A stretch of DNA of 64,000 nucleotides from Bacillota bacterium (GTDB lineage Bacteria > Bacillota > Clostridia > Acetivibrionales > DSM-1351). Positions 26,495 to 35,867 of this stretch are shown here, piece after piece (positions within the stretch are counted from its first letter, which is position 1; each line of letters opens with the position of its first letter). The stretch spans positions 1 through 64,000 of the forward strand of contig JAEVZU010000116.1 of assembly GCA_023392075.1 (NCBI GenBank), in the 5' to 3' direction. Made by a program: the position numbers and the translations under genes. Under the pieces are notes generated by a model. That model ran no database searches. It was not told the origin of the DNA and saw only the letters and a program-made list of their open reading frames with translations.

Positions 26495-29119
26495 TTATGC
26501 CTTAACTATCTGCAGCAGCAAATCCGCAGTTCCAACGTTGTAGTTGGCAAACCCGAATTTTGCATGCATATTTCCATCAATGACGACTGCCAAAGGCAGC
26601 CTGTGATCTCCGATAAGGCTTTCTCGGAAAAGAGCTTCAACACTGTGTTCAGACTGGGGTATAAAGCTCTGCGCAAGCGGTATACCGGAAAGTATGCGCC
26701 TGAGCTTGTCATAGTCGAAATCTTCAGGATCCTTTACCAGCATAATTATTGGCAAGCCCTCGGAAACAAACTGCTCCTTCATATCAAGAATTTCGTTAAG
26801 AAGATGCTCTGTCGGCTCCTTGCCCACCTCCAGCACTGCAACAACACTGGCGGAATGGCTTTCTACCAATTCTTTCAAGGAAGTAACAGCACCGTTTTCT
26901 CCTTTTAATGAGAAATTACTTACAGGGCTGTTTTTCAGCCTCTCTTTTATCTGGTTTTCTCTGACTTCAATATAAATCTCTGTATTCTTATCAGATTCAA
27001 CAATTACGTGATATGCCCGCGCCAGTAAACTTCCATCTATCTGACGGGAGGAGGTCAATATCCTGTAGCGCCCGGCACTGGCTTGCAGCTCCAGCTTATC
27101 GTCCTGCCACTTCAAGCCCATGCAATCCAAAGTTCTGTAAACACCGTTTTCCAGTATAGCCACCGAAAACTGCTGTGTATATAAAAGCTCTGTACCCGGT
27201 TTCTTTTTTAATACAAGCCTGCCGCTTCCATTGCTTCCGCACTTCTTATTGCTGTCGCCCTTCCAGTTGCCGCCTTTCAGATATTCCGGCTCTGAGTTGA
27301 CGGGATTTAATCTGGCAGGTACTCCAAGTGCTCTGCAAATTGCTACAAAAAGCAGTTTGCAGGATTCAGCACTGCCCGCTCCAAAGTCCAGCAGGGCTGC
27401 AGGAGTTGTCAGCAGGGGAAGTTCCTCTTTGTGGACAATAATGCTTTTGCTTATGAAATCAAAAATCGACTGGGGATTGGCTCTGAATTCTGCCTTAGCG
27501 GAGGTGTCAAATTTCTGACATATTTTTTCCCGATAACACTCAATATACTCCAGCCCTATTCGGGGTGCGAGTATGTATTTTGAAAATATCTCGTCACTAT
27601 ACTTACCTTTATACTCAAGGGCATAGGCCATATGCTCGTTCAGCACATCCGCCCTCATATCTCCGTAGTCTTTTTCTGTCAGTGTCTCCAGCAGCATAAG
27701 CTTATGCTGAAGCTTAAACAGCAGTTCCTGATTATCCACATCTGTCAGGAACTTTTGCATTTCAGCATAATTCCCGCATGCCTTGACCAGAAGCTCTGAT
27801 ACCAGATTCTTGCTTGAACCAAACTGCTCAAGATAATCAGCGTCCTTTTCAACTGAAAAGAAAGTATCCTCACAGGCTTTCCGTTTTTCCTCACAGGTCT
27901 TGAGTCTGTCCTGATGACGGCTTGACATGGTTTCGGATAATGGATTATCCAGATAGATGTTTTCAGCAGGCGGAGCCATCTCAAAATCAAAGCTGCTCTC
28001 TTGGAAGGATACCGCTTTACCCATATTTATTTCAATGTGATTTGTCTTTCTCACATCTACTTTTTCTGTTATAAATAAACCCTCCTTGTGAACATGCAGA
28101 AACAAATCCCCCAATCCCGTCAGGATATCAACTTCTCCTTCGGCACCTGTATATAGCTCAGCTATTGGGAAAAGCTCAGAGTAGTTCAGCAGTTCAAATC
28201 TTACTGAGGCACCTTCTACCGGCAACCCATTACCGTCCTTGACCTGAACAGTCAGAGCAGTTGTTTCAGCATAAGTTTTAAGGCAGTTTACCGAGGTAAG
28301 TCCGCCTTTCTGCTTTACTATTTCTTCTGCTCCAACCTCGGTTGAAAATACCCTGCTGTAAACAAGCATGGCTTTAGAAGCCGCAGAAGTAAACCAGCCC
28401 TTGTTCAGCACAGGCTCAGGCTCACAGGCTCCCATAAAGTGCCAGTTTCCATCAACCCAAACCTCTACCCAGGCATGGTTGTCATCACAGTGGGACCACC
28501 GGGGCACATAACACTGACGGGCCGGAATTCCAACACTTCTGAGTGCATTGACAGTCAGAAGCGATTCCTCTCCACAGCGCCCAAAGGCCCTGCGGATAAT
28601 TGTCATGGGTGACGCCGTTCGGTTATCCGTCAATCTGTAGGTAGCCTTTCCAAGACACCAGTAGTTGACCTCAATGGCGGCATCCTGCATGTTCAAATCC
28701 TTTATCGAAGGATAAATGTCAGTAAATAGCTCACTTCTGCAGGGCTCTATATTTTCATTGTTAACCCTGTATTGGAGCACATAATTGAGAAAAATGTCAG
28801 TGGGAATTGAATTTCCCCAGGGCAATAATTTTCTTACCTTAATTGCATTCCTGACATAATCTGCGAATACTTCTTCGTTGTATGAAGCTATATCACTGCA
28901 CGGCATATGCGCATAAAGGTACTTTAAGCAAAGCTCCTCCTCGCTGCTGAAACCAACCGGTTCCTCTAAAATCCTCAGTCTATGATTTCTTAAATCTGAA
29001 AGCCTTCTGCTATAACTTTCGGTTATCTTTGCTGCTTCATCACCTGAAAACATATAATGCCTCTTTTCTGAAGCCGATTCAGCCATTGCCACATTTACAG
29101 GGCTGAACCGGCTCTTCAC
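26495..29119 (-). CDS. Large transglutaminase-like protein
   Basis: An 874-residue protein. A transglutaminase-like core lies at about 150-255, with the catalytic Cys in GRCGEES and the His in DDNHAWVEVW. A carboxypeptidase-regulatory-like beta-sandwich follows at about 285-355 (GNGLPVEGASVRFEL). A second region at about 520-620 has a weak transglutaminase-like pattern (CRALGVPARLNPV). The last 110 residues look thioredoxin-like without an active CxxC. No signal peptide is visible, so a cytoplasmic peptidase or amidase role is plausible. It starts with GTG at 29119 without a good ribosome binding site. It lies 9 bp after cutC in one operon with a dipeptidase. Confidence 0.8.
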   Translation of the reverse strand: MKSRFSPVNVAMAESASEKRHYMFSGDEAAKITESYSRRLSDLRNHRLRILEEPVGFSSEEELCLKYLYAHMPCSDIASYNEEVFADYVRNAIKVRKLLPWGNSIPTDIFLNYVLQYRVNNENIEPCRSELFTDIYPSIKDLNMQDAAIEVNYWCLGKATYRLTDNRTASPMTIIRRAFGRCGEESLLTVNALRSVGIPARQCYVPRWSHCDDNHAWVEVWVDGNWHFMGACEPEPVLNKGWFTSAASKAMLVYSRVFSTEVGAEEIVKQKGGLTSVNCLKTYAETTALTVQVKDGNGLPVEGASVRFELLNYSELFPIAELYTGAEGEVDILTGLGDLFLHVHKEGLFITEKVDVRKTNHIEINMGKAVSFQESSFDFEMAPPAENIYLDNPLSETMSSRHQDRLKTCEEKRKACEDTFFSVEKDADYLEQFGSSKNLVSELLVKACGNYAEMQKFLTDVDNQELLFKLQHKLMLLETLTEKDYGDMRADVLNEHMAYALEYKGKYSDEIFSKYILAPRIGLEYIECYREKICQKFDTSAKAEFRANPQSIFDFISKSIIVHKEELPLLTTPAALLDFGAGSAESCKLLFVAICRALGVPARLNPVNSEPEYLKGGNWKGDSNKKCGSNGSGRLVLKKKPGTELLYTQQFSVAILENGVYRTLDCMGLKWQDDKLELQASAGRYRILTSSRQIDGSLLARAYHVIVESDKNTEIYIEVRENQIKERLKNSPVSNFSLKGENGAVTSLKELVESHSASVVAVLEVGKEPTEHLLNEILDMKEQFVSEGLPIIMLVKDPEDFDYDKLRRILSGIPLAQSFIPQSEHSVEALFRESLIGDHRLPLAVVIDGNMHAKFGFANYNVGTADLLLQIVKA

Positions 29120-29128
29120 ACCGCTTTT

Positions 29129-29869
29129 TTATTTCACCGTATCACATATCCTGCTTATGTAAGTTCCATCTATCATATTGTATTTGTCCTCAGGCGGAAA
29201 AAGCATTCCTCCGAAGTATATCTTGCTGTTGTATTGGGTAGACATGTCATAGCAGCTTTTGAAGGTTGCCACGTGGACCTGTGAACAGCCGGTCTTCTCA
29301 ATTATTTCACTTACGTTTTCAAGTCTGATTCCTGCACCGGGCAGTATCTGAATTCTGTCGCCGGCGTATGCAATCATTTCCTTGATTGTTTTCATCCCGT
29401 TAAAGACCGAGGGCTGCTGCCCGCTGGTCAAAATTCTTGTGACACCAAGCTCGCACAAAATATCGATGGTTTCTTTCCAATCAGGCACTACGTCTATCGC
29501 TCTGTGGAATACTGCCTCCTTATCACCGCATATTTCCCTGATAATCTTACAGCGCTCAGCATTTATGGTTCCGTCGTCGTTCAGAAAACCAAATACCAGC
29601 CCATCCGAACCGTTTTTTATCAATTGCCTGGCATCGGCCACCGCAGTTTTGAATTCTGCATCGGTGTAGTTGAAGCCGCCTTCTCTGGGACGGACCATTG
29701 TCATTATTTTTATTCCGGTGAGCTCCTTTGCTGTCAGCAGCGCACCAATTGTCGGAGTGAGTCCTCCATGGAAAAGGTTTGAGTTCAGCTCTACTCTGTC
29801 GGCTCCGGCATTCTTTGACTGTATGACATCATCAACTGATCCGCAGCACACTTCAATAATAGTTTTCAT
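29129..29869 (-). CDS. cutC: CutC-family protein
   Basis: A 246-residue TIM-barrel protein. CutC signatures are EVCCGSVDDVIQSKNAGADR at the start, ELNSNLFHGGLTPT, IKIMTMVRPREGGF and ILTSGQQPSV. The family was first linked to copper tolerance in E. coli, but the true activity is unclear. Length is typical. The ATG has GGAGCTATT upstream. It lies between the M20 dipeptidase and the transglutaminase-like gene on the same strand. Confidence 0.92.
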   Translation of the reverse strand: MKTIIEVCCGSVDDVIQSKNAGADRVELNSNLFHGGLTPTIGALLTAKELTGIKIMTMVRPREGGFNYTDAEFKTAVADARQLIKNGSDGLVFGFLNDDGTINAERCKIIREICGDKEAVFHRAIDVVPDWKETIDILCELGVTRILTSGQQPSVFNGMKTIKEMIAYAGDRIQILPGAGIRLENVSEIIEKTGCSQVHVATFKSCYDMSTQYNSKIYFGGMLFPPEDKYNMIDGTYISRICDTVK

Positions 29870-29910
29870 AAATAATAGCTCCTTTTATGTTGTTAAATTT
29901 TTTGCTTACA

Positions 29911-29991
29911 AAAGTAAATTACGGTTGAATACCTTCGCCTTCCAGGCGAATATTGCTTTTAAGCCGGCTTTCAGCCGATAGTAATTGACTT
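29911..29991 (-). repeat. Extragenic palindromic repeat, copy A
   Basis: An 81-bp element with ends GTCAATTAC and GTAAATTTAC-like inverted repeats and two inner hairpins (GGCTGAAAGCC and TTCGCCTGGAAGGCGAA). On minus it reads nearly the same as the plus-strand element at 33575-33682. It starts at the stop codon of the dipeptidase gene and precedes cutC. Confidence 0.75.
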
Positions 29992-31420
29992 AAATATTTC
30001 CAAGTGAATATATTGACTGGGCATATATTGCTACAGCTTTTACAAGGTCATCAATAAATATATACTCATCTGCCTGGTGCGCTGTTTCCTCCCGTCCGGG
30101 GAACAACGGTCCGAAGGCTACACCTCTGCCAATGCTGGCAGCGTAAGTTCCTCCTCCTGTTGAAAGCAGAGCCGGCTCAAGCCCGGTAATGTCTTTGTAG
30201 GCCTTCTTTAACGCTTCAATCATCCGGTCACTTTCAGGAACAAGGTGAGGTGTTTTAACAGAGAGGCCTTTCATATCCACCGAAAAACCTGAAGTTTCTG
30301 CTTCTTGAGATATGGTTTCAAGTATACCTTCACTGTCTCCGCAGGACGGGAATCTTAGATTTATGTGAATATATGAATTTCCTTCCCTGTTATACTCCTG
30401 TATTCCTGTATTAATTGTAAGCGGGCCCATTTCACTGTTACTCATTTCTACTCCCAGACCTGTTCCACTGAAGTCATGGTAGAAGTACTTGCTCAGGAAG
30501 CTTATAAAATCGTTGGCATCCTCTCTGTCAAACCTAAAGGCCTTCAAAAACTCTGCCAGCTCAAGCCCTGCGTGAACACCCTTTTCAGGCTCCATTCCAT
30601 GGGCGGCCTTTCCGCGCACCGTTAATAGCAGCTCACACTCCTGCACTGATTTTGTAATACCTTTAATTTCATTTTCACTGCAGTAATTTTCAAATGCAGC
30701 TGCAATATCTTTCAGAAGTTTAACATCGCCAGCCAGAAGTGCCTCTGCGCTTTCGGCAACCATGTTGGCAATGCCTCCTGCATAGAAGCTCCTGAGCTGT
30801 AAGGCAATATCGCTGAAATATCTCCTATTTTCCCTCAGGACAATGCGAGTGTTGACCTGCCCCTTTTCTGCGTGAACAATGGGAAAATCCGCATCGGGTG
30901 AAAATCCGCACAATGACGCTTTCTCCTCCATGCAGTACTTGTCCATCGATTCATTGCCTGTCTCCTCATCAGTTCCAAATATGAGCCTGATGCGGTGCTT
31001 TAGCGGTAATCCGGCATCCTTAACTATTTTAAGCGCATATAATGAAGCAACAGCCGGTCCCTTGTCGTCTATTACCCCTCTGCCGAAAAGTTTTTCACCC
31101 TCAATTGACAGCTGATATGGGCTGTGCAGCCACTTACCTTTTGCAGGCACAACGTCCAGATGCGTCAGAACTGAAATGTATTGTTCTGCATTCTCGGGCC
31201 CAAACTCCGCATAGCCAACATAGCCATCGAGGTTCTTTGTTCTGAAGCCTTCCCTGTCGCACAGCTCCAGCATCTTGTCCAATGCAAGGGCAATTCCTTC
31301 CCCCATGGGCTTCCCCGCCGCTGCAGTTTTTGGGTCAGGTGTACTTTCTATTCCAATGAGTTCAGCAATGTCCTCTAGCATAGAGTTTTTTTTGTTTTCT
31401 GCCAGTTCAAGAAAGTTCAT
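29990..31420 (-). CDS. M20-family dipeptidase, PepV/Sapep-like
   Basis: A 476-residue metallopeptidase. The metal-site motifs are VLTHLDVVP, GRGVIDDKGP, FGTDEETGN and, near the end, a late catalytic-domain segment GGTYAASIGRGVAFGPLFPG. A lid domain with an inserted subdomain gives the PepV length. It hydrolyses dipeptides using two zinc ions in the cytoplasm. It is divergent from the opp operon, which fits peptide import followed by hydrolysis. The ATG at 31420 follows AAAGGAGGTAATGAAGG. Confidence 0.9.
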   Translation of the reverse strand: MNFLELAENKKNSMLEDIAELIGIESTPDPKTAAAGKPMGEGIALALDKMLELCDREGFRTKNLDGYVGYAEFGPENAEQYISVLTHLDVVPAKGKWLHSPYQLSIEGEKLFGRGVIDDKGPAVASLYALKIVKDAGLPLKHRIRLIFGTDEETGNESMDKYCMEEKASLCGFSPDADFPIVHAEKGQVNTRIVLRENRRYFSDIALQLRSFYAGGIANMVAESAEALLAGDVKLLKDIAAAFENYCSENEIKGITKSVQECELLLTVRGKAAHGMEPEKGVHAGLELAEFLKAFRFDREDANDFISFLSKYFYHDFSGTGLGVEMSNSEMGPLTINTGIQEYNREGNSYIHINLRFPSCGDSEGILETISQEAETSGFSVDMKGLSVKTPHLVPESDRMIEALKKAYKDITGLEPALLSTGGGTYAASIGRGVAFGPLFPGREETAHQADEYIFIDDLVKAVAIYAQSIYSLGNI

Positions 31421-31906
31421 CCTTCATTACCTCCTTTTTTTATAAATTTATAGACATTTGCAAAATGCCTATACCCACTGTTTAATTTGGTTTTGCTCGT
31501 CCATTTACATTTTGCAATTAACCTAATATATTTAAATATTATATCAGGTTAGCAAAAAATGAAATAATGCTTTTCAATAATTGCATTTTGATATTGACTT
31601 TTAACTGATTAAGTGATAGTTTAAATATATACTAAAGTGAATTTACTAATTCGCTTTACATTTACTAATTTTAAAGCAGCAACATTGAAAATGCAAGCCA
31701 AATATTTCTTAAATTCATTTATACAGCGTCGTATAATCAAGTTTCCTAACATAATTAAGTTGACAATATAGTTAGCCAATAATAATTATTAATCCGACTT
31801 TATTAAGTCTCTCCTGAGACAGAAATACAGGATATAAATAGGTATGCCAAGCAGACTCTATTTAATATACATTTTGTTTTACTAAAATATCAATGAGGTG
31901 ATAAAA
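31421..31906. promoter_or_regulatory. Divergent control region of dipeptidase and opp operons
   Basis: The region is AT-rich. ATTTACTAATT occurs twice at 31641-31651 and 31660-31670, a 19-bp direct period that could bind a regulator on one DNA face. TTGACA at 31760-31765 with AATAAT at 31781-31786 may be the opp promoter, although the 15-bp spacing is short. Confidence 0.4.
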
Positions 31907-33565
31907 ATGAAGAAAAAATTGCTTTCCATCGTATCAGTAACAATTGCAATTGCATTGCTTTCCGGCTGTACCATGTTCACTAAGAGCCCTGAGGCAGTGA
32001 ATTCAGCAGCAAGTGGCACGGCAGCAGTCTCCGGCAGCTCCGGAGAATCATCAAACCCTTCATCGGTAACTATGTATGTTCCCACCGAGATCCTCAGCCT
32101 TAGTCAGTTGGCGGCATCGGACAACATTTCCTTTACCGTTCTCAACAATTCCTTTGAAGGACTCTACAGGCTTGACAAGGATAACCAGCCACAGCCGGCA
32201 TTGGCCACAGACTACAAGGTTTCAGATGACAAGCTCACCTATACCTTTACCTTGAGAGACGGAATCAAGTGGAGCAATGGAGATCCAATAACATCAAACG
32301 ACTTTAAATTTGCATGGCTGAAGCAGATGAGCGCTGATGCGACCAACGGCTACAGCTTTATAATGACCGACTACATAGTTAACGGAAAAGAATATGGCGA
32401 AGGCAAGGCTAAGGCTGAAGATGTTGGTATAACAACACCTGATGACAAAACTCTTGTAGTTAAAATCAAGAATCCAACACCTTTCTTCCTTAGATTAACT
32501 GCATTCGTTCCATTTTTCGCACTCAATGAAAAATTTGTAACCTCACAGGGAGCAAACTATGGAATATCAGCAGATAACATGCCCTTTTCAGGACCGTTCA
32601 AGATTTCACAGTATGACACCGCAGCAGGAGTCACCTTTGTAAAGAACGAGAACTACTGGGATGCTGCAAACGTTAAGCTGGGAAGTTTCAAACTTAAGGT
32701 TATCAAGGAGCAGGGTACCGCCCTTAACCTTTACAAATCCGGTGAGCTTGCAAGAGTAAACCTTTCTGCCGCAGATGTTCCGGCAAACAAGAGCAATCCG
32801 GAATTTTCAAGCGAAAATAATTTCAGTACAGTATACCTCCAGTTCAACACAACTGCTGATGGCATAAAGAACCAAAATATCCGTAAAGCACTTGGTCTGG
32901 CTATTGACAGAACAGCACTCACAGAAACTATTCTCAGCAATGGTTCAGTTGCCGCTTCAGGACTCATCCCTGTAAAAATGAATGGTCTCAATGGCAAGAG
33001 CTTCAGAGACATGGCCGGAGATGTGGATTTGTTCGACGCAGCCAAGGCAAAGGAATACTGGGACAAGGGTGTTAAAGAACTTGGCGCCGTTCCAAAGCTT
33101 ACAGTTGTTTGTGAGGACACCTCTGCAATAAAGGATGTAGCAACCTTTATACAGAGCGAAATAAAGAAGAACCTGGGTGTTGAAATAGTTATTGATTCAA
33201 AAACCAAGAAGGCCAGAAATGCACTTATGGACGGCAATCAGTATCAGATGGGCATTACGGCCTGGGGTGCCGACTACGACGATGCGATGACCTATCTTGA
33301 CCTGTGGACTGGTCATTCACCGTACCGCGGAAATTATACAAATGCAGATTATGACAAGCTCATTAACGACGCAAAATCCGAAACAGACGAAGCAAAGCGC
33401 GCGGATATGCTCATAGCTGCCGAAAAGAAGCTGGTAGCTGAGGACGATGTTCTCTCTCCGCTTTTCTATAACGGTTATGCATATCTCACGAAGTCAAACA
33501 TTCAGGGCATAATTACTCACCCCTACGGTTCACCTCTCGATATGAAGTATGTAACAGTTAAATAA
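31907..33565 (+). CDS. oppA: Oligopeptide ABC transporter substrate-binding lipoprotein
   Basis: About 552 residues. A lipoprotein signal ends with the lipobox LLSGC, giving Cys at about 21. The rest is an SBP_bac_5 fold with DNQPQPALATDYKVSDD, LRDGIKWSNGDPITSNDF and the QYQMGITAWGADYDD segment. It captures oligopeptides outside the cell for the OppBCDF importer. The ATG at 31907 has GAGGTGATAAAA upstream, and the GTG at 31898 is inside that site. A strong hairpin after it may keep its message abundant relative to the rest of the operon. Confidence 0.95.
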   Translation: MKKKLLSIVSVTIAIALLSGCTMFTKSPEAVNSAASGTAAVSGSSGESSNPSSVTMYVPTEILSLSQLAASDNISFTVLNNSFEGLYRLDKDNQPQPALATDYKVSDDKLTYTFTLRDGIKWSNGDPITSNDFKFAWLKQMSADATNGYSFIMTDYIVNGKEYGEGKAKAEDVGITTPDDKTLVVKIKNPTPFFLRLTAFVPFFALNEKFVTSQGANYGISADNMPFSGPFKISQYDTAAGVTFVKNENYWDAANVKLGSFKLKVIKEQGTALNLYKSGELARVNLSAADVPANKSNPEFSSENNFSTVYLQFNTTADGIKNQNIRKALGLAIDRTALTETILSNGSVAASGLIPVKMNGLNGKSFRDMAGDVDLFDAAKAKEYWDKGVKELGAVPKLTVVCEDTSAIKDVATFIQSEIKKNLGVEIVIDSKTKKARNALMDGNQYQMGITAWGADYDDAMTYLDLWTGHSPYRGNYTNADYDKLINDAKSETDEAKRADMLIAAEKKLVAEDDVLSPLFYNGYAYLTKSNIQGIITHPYGSPLDMKYVTVK

Positions 33566-33574
33566 GTTTTAAAC

Positions 33575-33682
33575 GTCAATTACCCTCTATTGACAATGTC
33601 AATAGAGGGTAATATCGGCTGAAAGCCAGCTTAAAGCAATATTTGTCTGGAAAAGCAAAGGCTTTCAACCGTAATTGACTTT
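33575..33682 (+). repeat. Extragenic palindromic repeat, copy B, with extra hairpin
   Basis: This matches copy A at 29911-29991 in inverse orientation: GTCAATTA, then TATCGGCTGAAAGCC, a GCAATATT block, and TTCAACCGTAATTGAC. An extra perfect hairpin lies at 33580-33612 (TTACCCTCTATTGACA, central A, TGTCAATAGAGGGTAA). It starts 9 bp after oppA. Confidence 0.75.
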
Positions 33683-33755
33683 GGTAACATAGCCACCCCG
33701 ACTAAGCCTCTGAAGGAGGCAGCTTCCCTATGTCAAATTCTCCTTCGGAGGATTT

Positions 33756-33808
33756 CAAAAGGTCAATTTCGGCTACAGGCAAACGCTTAAGCCGCAGTTG
33801 ACCTTTTG
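33756..33808. repeat. Third palindrome in the oppA-oppB spacer
   Basis: CAAAAGGTCAA and TTGACCTTTTG pair over 11 bp, extended after a 3-nt bulge by CGGCT/AGCCG. It follows two smaller palindromes (GCCTC/GAGGC and AAATTCTCCTTCGGAGGATTT-like). It lies 50 bp before the oppB start. Confidence 0.65.
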
Positions 33809-33857
33809 TTCAGGCGGTAGCGGACAGATAATTAATTATACAAGGAGGAGAGCCAAA

Positions 33858-34793
33858 GTGGGCAAATATATACTTAAAAGGCTCGTTTACTTAATCCTTA
33901 CGCTGGCAGTTATAACAACAGCAACCTTTTTCCTGATGCGCCAGTTGCCTGGCACACCCTTTGATGATGAAAAAATGCTGTTACTGTCGCCGGAGCAGCG
34001 TCAGGAGATTTACTCAAAATACGGCATGGACAAGCCATTGATTATTCAATATGGAAAATACATGCTAAATATTGTCAAGGGAGATCTGGGCACCTCCTTT
34101 ATTTATACCGGACAATCTGTTAAAAGCATTATTTTTTCAAGAATAGGCCCTTCAGCCCTTATCGGGTTACAAGCTGTTCTTCTTGGTCTGGCCCTGGGGC
34201 TTATACTTGGTATAATTGCTGCCTACCGGCATAATACCGGGATTGACTATTTTACAATGATAGTAGCGGTTCTTGGCGTATCAGTGCCAAACTTCGTTGT
34301 AGCTGCACTTTTGCAGTATTTTGTGGGTCTGAAGTGGGGCCTGCTCCCTGTAGCCTTCTGGGAAAGCTACAAATATTCGCTACTCCCTTCACTGGCACTT
34401 TCCTTTGGTGTTACAGCTATTATTGCCAGATTTATGCGTACCGAAATGCTGGACGTATTAAATCAGGACTACATGATAACCGCAAAAGCCAAAGGCATCG
34501 GTCCATTCAAAATATTAATGAAGCATGCCCTCCGCAACTCAATTATTCCAGTTGTTACCATGCTGGGGCCAATAGTTGTAAACCTTCTGACAGGTTCACT
34601 GGCAATTGAGAATATTTACAGTGTACCTGGAATAGGCAGTCTATTTGTGGACTCAATTAAATCAAACGATTATTCTACCATATTAGGTATTACTATATTT
34701 TACAGCGCCTTTTATATTTCTGTTGTGCTTGTTATAGATATTCTATATTGTGTTATAGATCCAAGAATCAGGCTTGCGCCGGTAAAGGAGTGA
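33858..34793 (+). CDS. oppB: Oligopeptide ABC transporter permease OppB
   Basis: A 311-residue permease with six hydrophobic helices. The start MGKYILKRLVYLILTLAVI is typical of OppB/DppB, and the EAA loop appears as TAKAKGIGPFKILMKHALRN. It forms the membrane channel with OppC. The GTG at 33858 follows AAGGAGGAG, so the longer frame from 33798, which lies in the palindrome region, is not used. OppC starts 7 bp after the stop. Confidence 0.94.
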   Translation: MGKYILKRLVYLILTLAVITTATFFLMRQLPGTPFDDEKMLLLSPEQRQEIYSKYGMDKPLIIQYGKYMLNIVKGDLGTSFIYTGQSVKSIIFSRIGPSALIGLQAVLLGLALGLILGIIAAYRHNTGIDYFTMIVAVLGVSVPNFVVAALLQYFVGLKWGLLPVAFWESYKYSLLPSLALSFGVTAIIARFMRTEMLDVLNQDYMITAKAKGIGPFKILMKHALRNSIIPVVTMLGPIVVNLLTGSLAIENIYSVPGIGSLFVDSIKSNDYSTILGITIFYSAFYISVVLVIDILYCVIDPRIRLAPVKE

Positions 34794-34800
34794 TGAAATT

Positions 34801-35727
34801 ATGGAAAAAAACATTGTTATAACCGACGACTTGTTCGTTCCTGCTAAAATCGAAAAAAGTGAGATGGAAAAAATATCACGCCCCAATCTCACCGCCTTTC
34901 AGGACGGCTGGCTCAGGCTGAAGCAAAACAAGGCGGCCGTAGCATGCCTCTACGTTCTGACACTTCTGGTTCTGCTGGCGATTTTCGGCCCCTATATGAC
35001 AAAGTATGCATATGATGCCACTGACTACAAAGCTGCCTTTCAAGGGCCCAGTGCAAGCCATTGGTTCGGCACCGATAAGTTCGGCAGAGACCTATGGGCC
35101 AGAACCTGGCAGGGTACAAGAATTTCACTGCTCATAGCACTGCTGGCTGCCTTTCTTGACCTTGCAGTCGGAGTCACCTACGGGGCTGTGTCCGCTCTCA
35201 TAGGCGGCAAGGTTGATGCAATTATGCAGCGTATAATTGAAGTTTTGGTGGGTATCCCCAGCCTTATAATTGTCATTCTTCTTATGATGGTTATGCCTGC
35301 AGGAATCCTGACGATAATGCTGGCACTTTCCATTACAGGCTGGGTAAATATGGCGCGGCTTGTAAGAGCTCAGATACTGAAGCTAAAGGAGCAGGAATTT
35401 GTTCTGGCGGCACAGGTACTGGGAACCTCCAAGACTCAGATAATCCTCAAGCACCTGGTTCCCAATACAATAGGGGTTATTGTTATTAATACCATGTTTA
35501 CAATTCCTTCAGCAATTTTTACAGAGGCATTTCTAAGTTTTATAGGCATAGGCCTCAGAGAGCCGCGTGCCTCCCTTGGTGTACTCATAAATATGGGTTT
35601 TCAGGTAATTAATAATTATTTTTATCCTCTTATTTTCCCAGCACTTGTTATTGTGCTTATAATGGTCTGCTTCAGTGTTCTGGGTGATGGGCTGCGCGAT
35701 GCACTTGATCCGAGAATGAGGCTATAA
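34801..35727 (+). CDS. oppC: Oligopeptide ABC transporter permease OppC
   Basis: A 308-residue permease. It has the OppC N-terminal extension (RLKQNKAAVACLYVLTLLVL), the HWFGTDKFGRDLWAR motif and the EAA loop AAQVLGTSKTQIILKHLVPN. It pairs with OppB in the importer. The ATG at 34801 follows GGAGTGATGAAATT. A 132-bp spacer with a small leader ORF separates it from oppD. Confidence 0.94.
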   Translation: MEKNIVITDDLFVPAKIEKSEMEKISRPNLTAFQDGWLRLKQNKAAVACLYVLTLLVLLAIFGPYMTKYAYDATDYKAAFQGPSASHWFGTDKFGRDLWARTWQGTRISLLIALLAAFLDLAVGVTYGAVSALIGGKVDAIMQRIIEVLVGIPSLIIVILLMMVMPAGILTIMLALSITGWVNMARLVRAQILKLKEQEFVLAAQVLGTSKTQIILKHLVPNTIGVIVINTMFTIPSAIFTEAFLSFIGIGLREPRASLGVLINMGFQVINNYFYPLIFPALVIVLIMVCFSVLGDGLRDALDPRMRL

Positions 35728-35807
35728 TTAACTTTGGTAGGGGCTTCGCATAAATAGGAGTTAAGATTGCAAGAAATCCAGTAAATTGGAAAAGGAGGAC
35801 CGCGCCC

Positions 35808-35867
35808 ATGTCAGTCATTTTACGACGTTTTGTGCACAAGCATGGGCATGGGCATAATTATGGATAA
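35808..35867 (+). CDS. Possible leader ORF coupled to oppD
   Basis: A 19-residue ORF ([19 protein letters not shown]) with a strong AAAGGAGG site 10 bp before its ATG. Its TAA at 35865-35867 overlaps the start region of oppD, whose ATG is at 35860. OppD itself has no good ribosome binding site, so translation of the leader would deliver ribosomes to oppD. The His-rich end may be functional or chance. Confidence 0.5.
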   Translation: MSVILRRFVHKHGHGHNYG

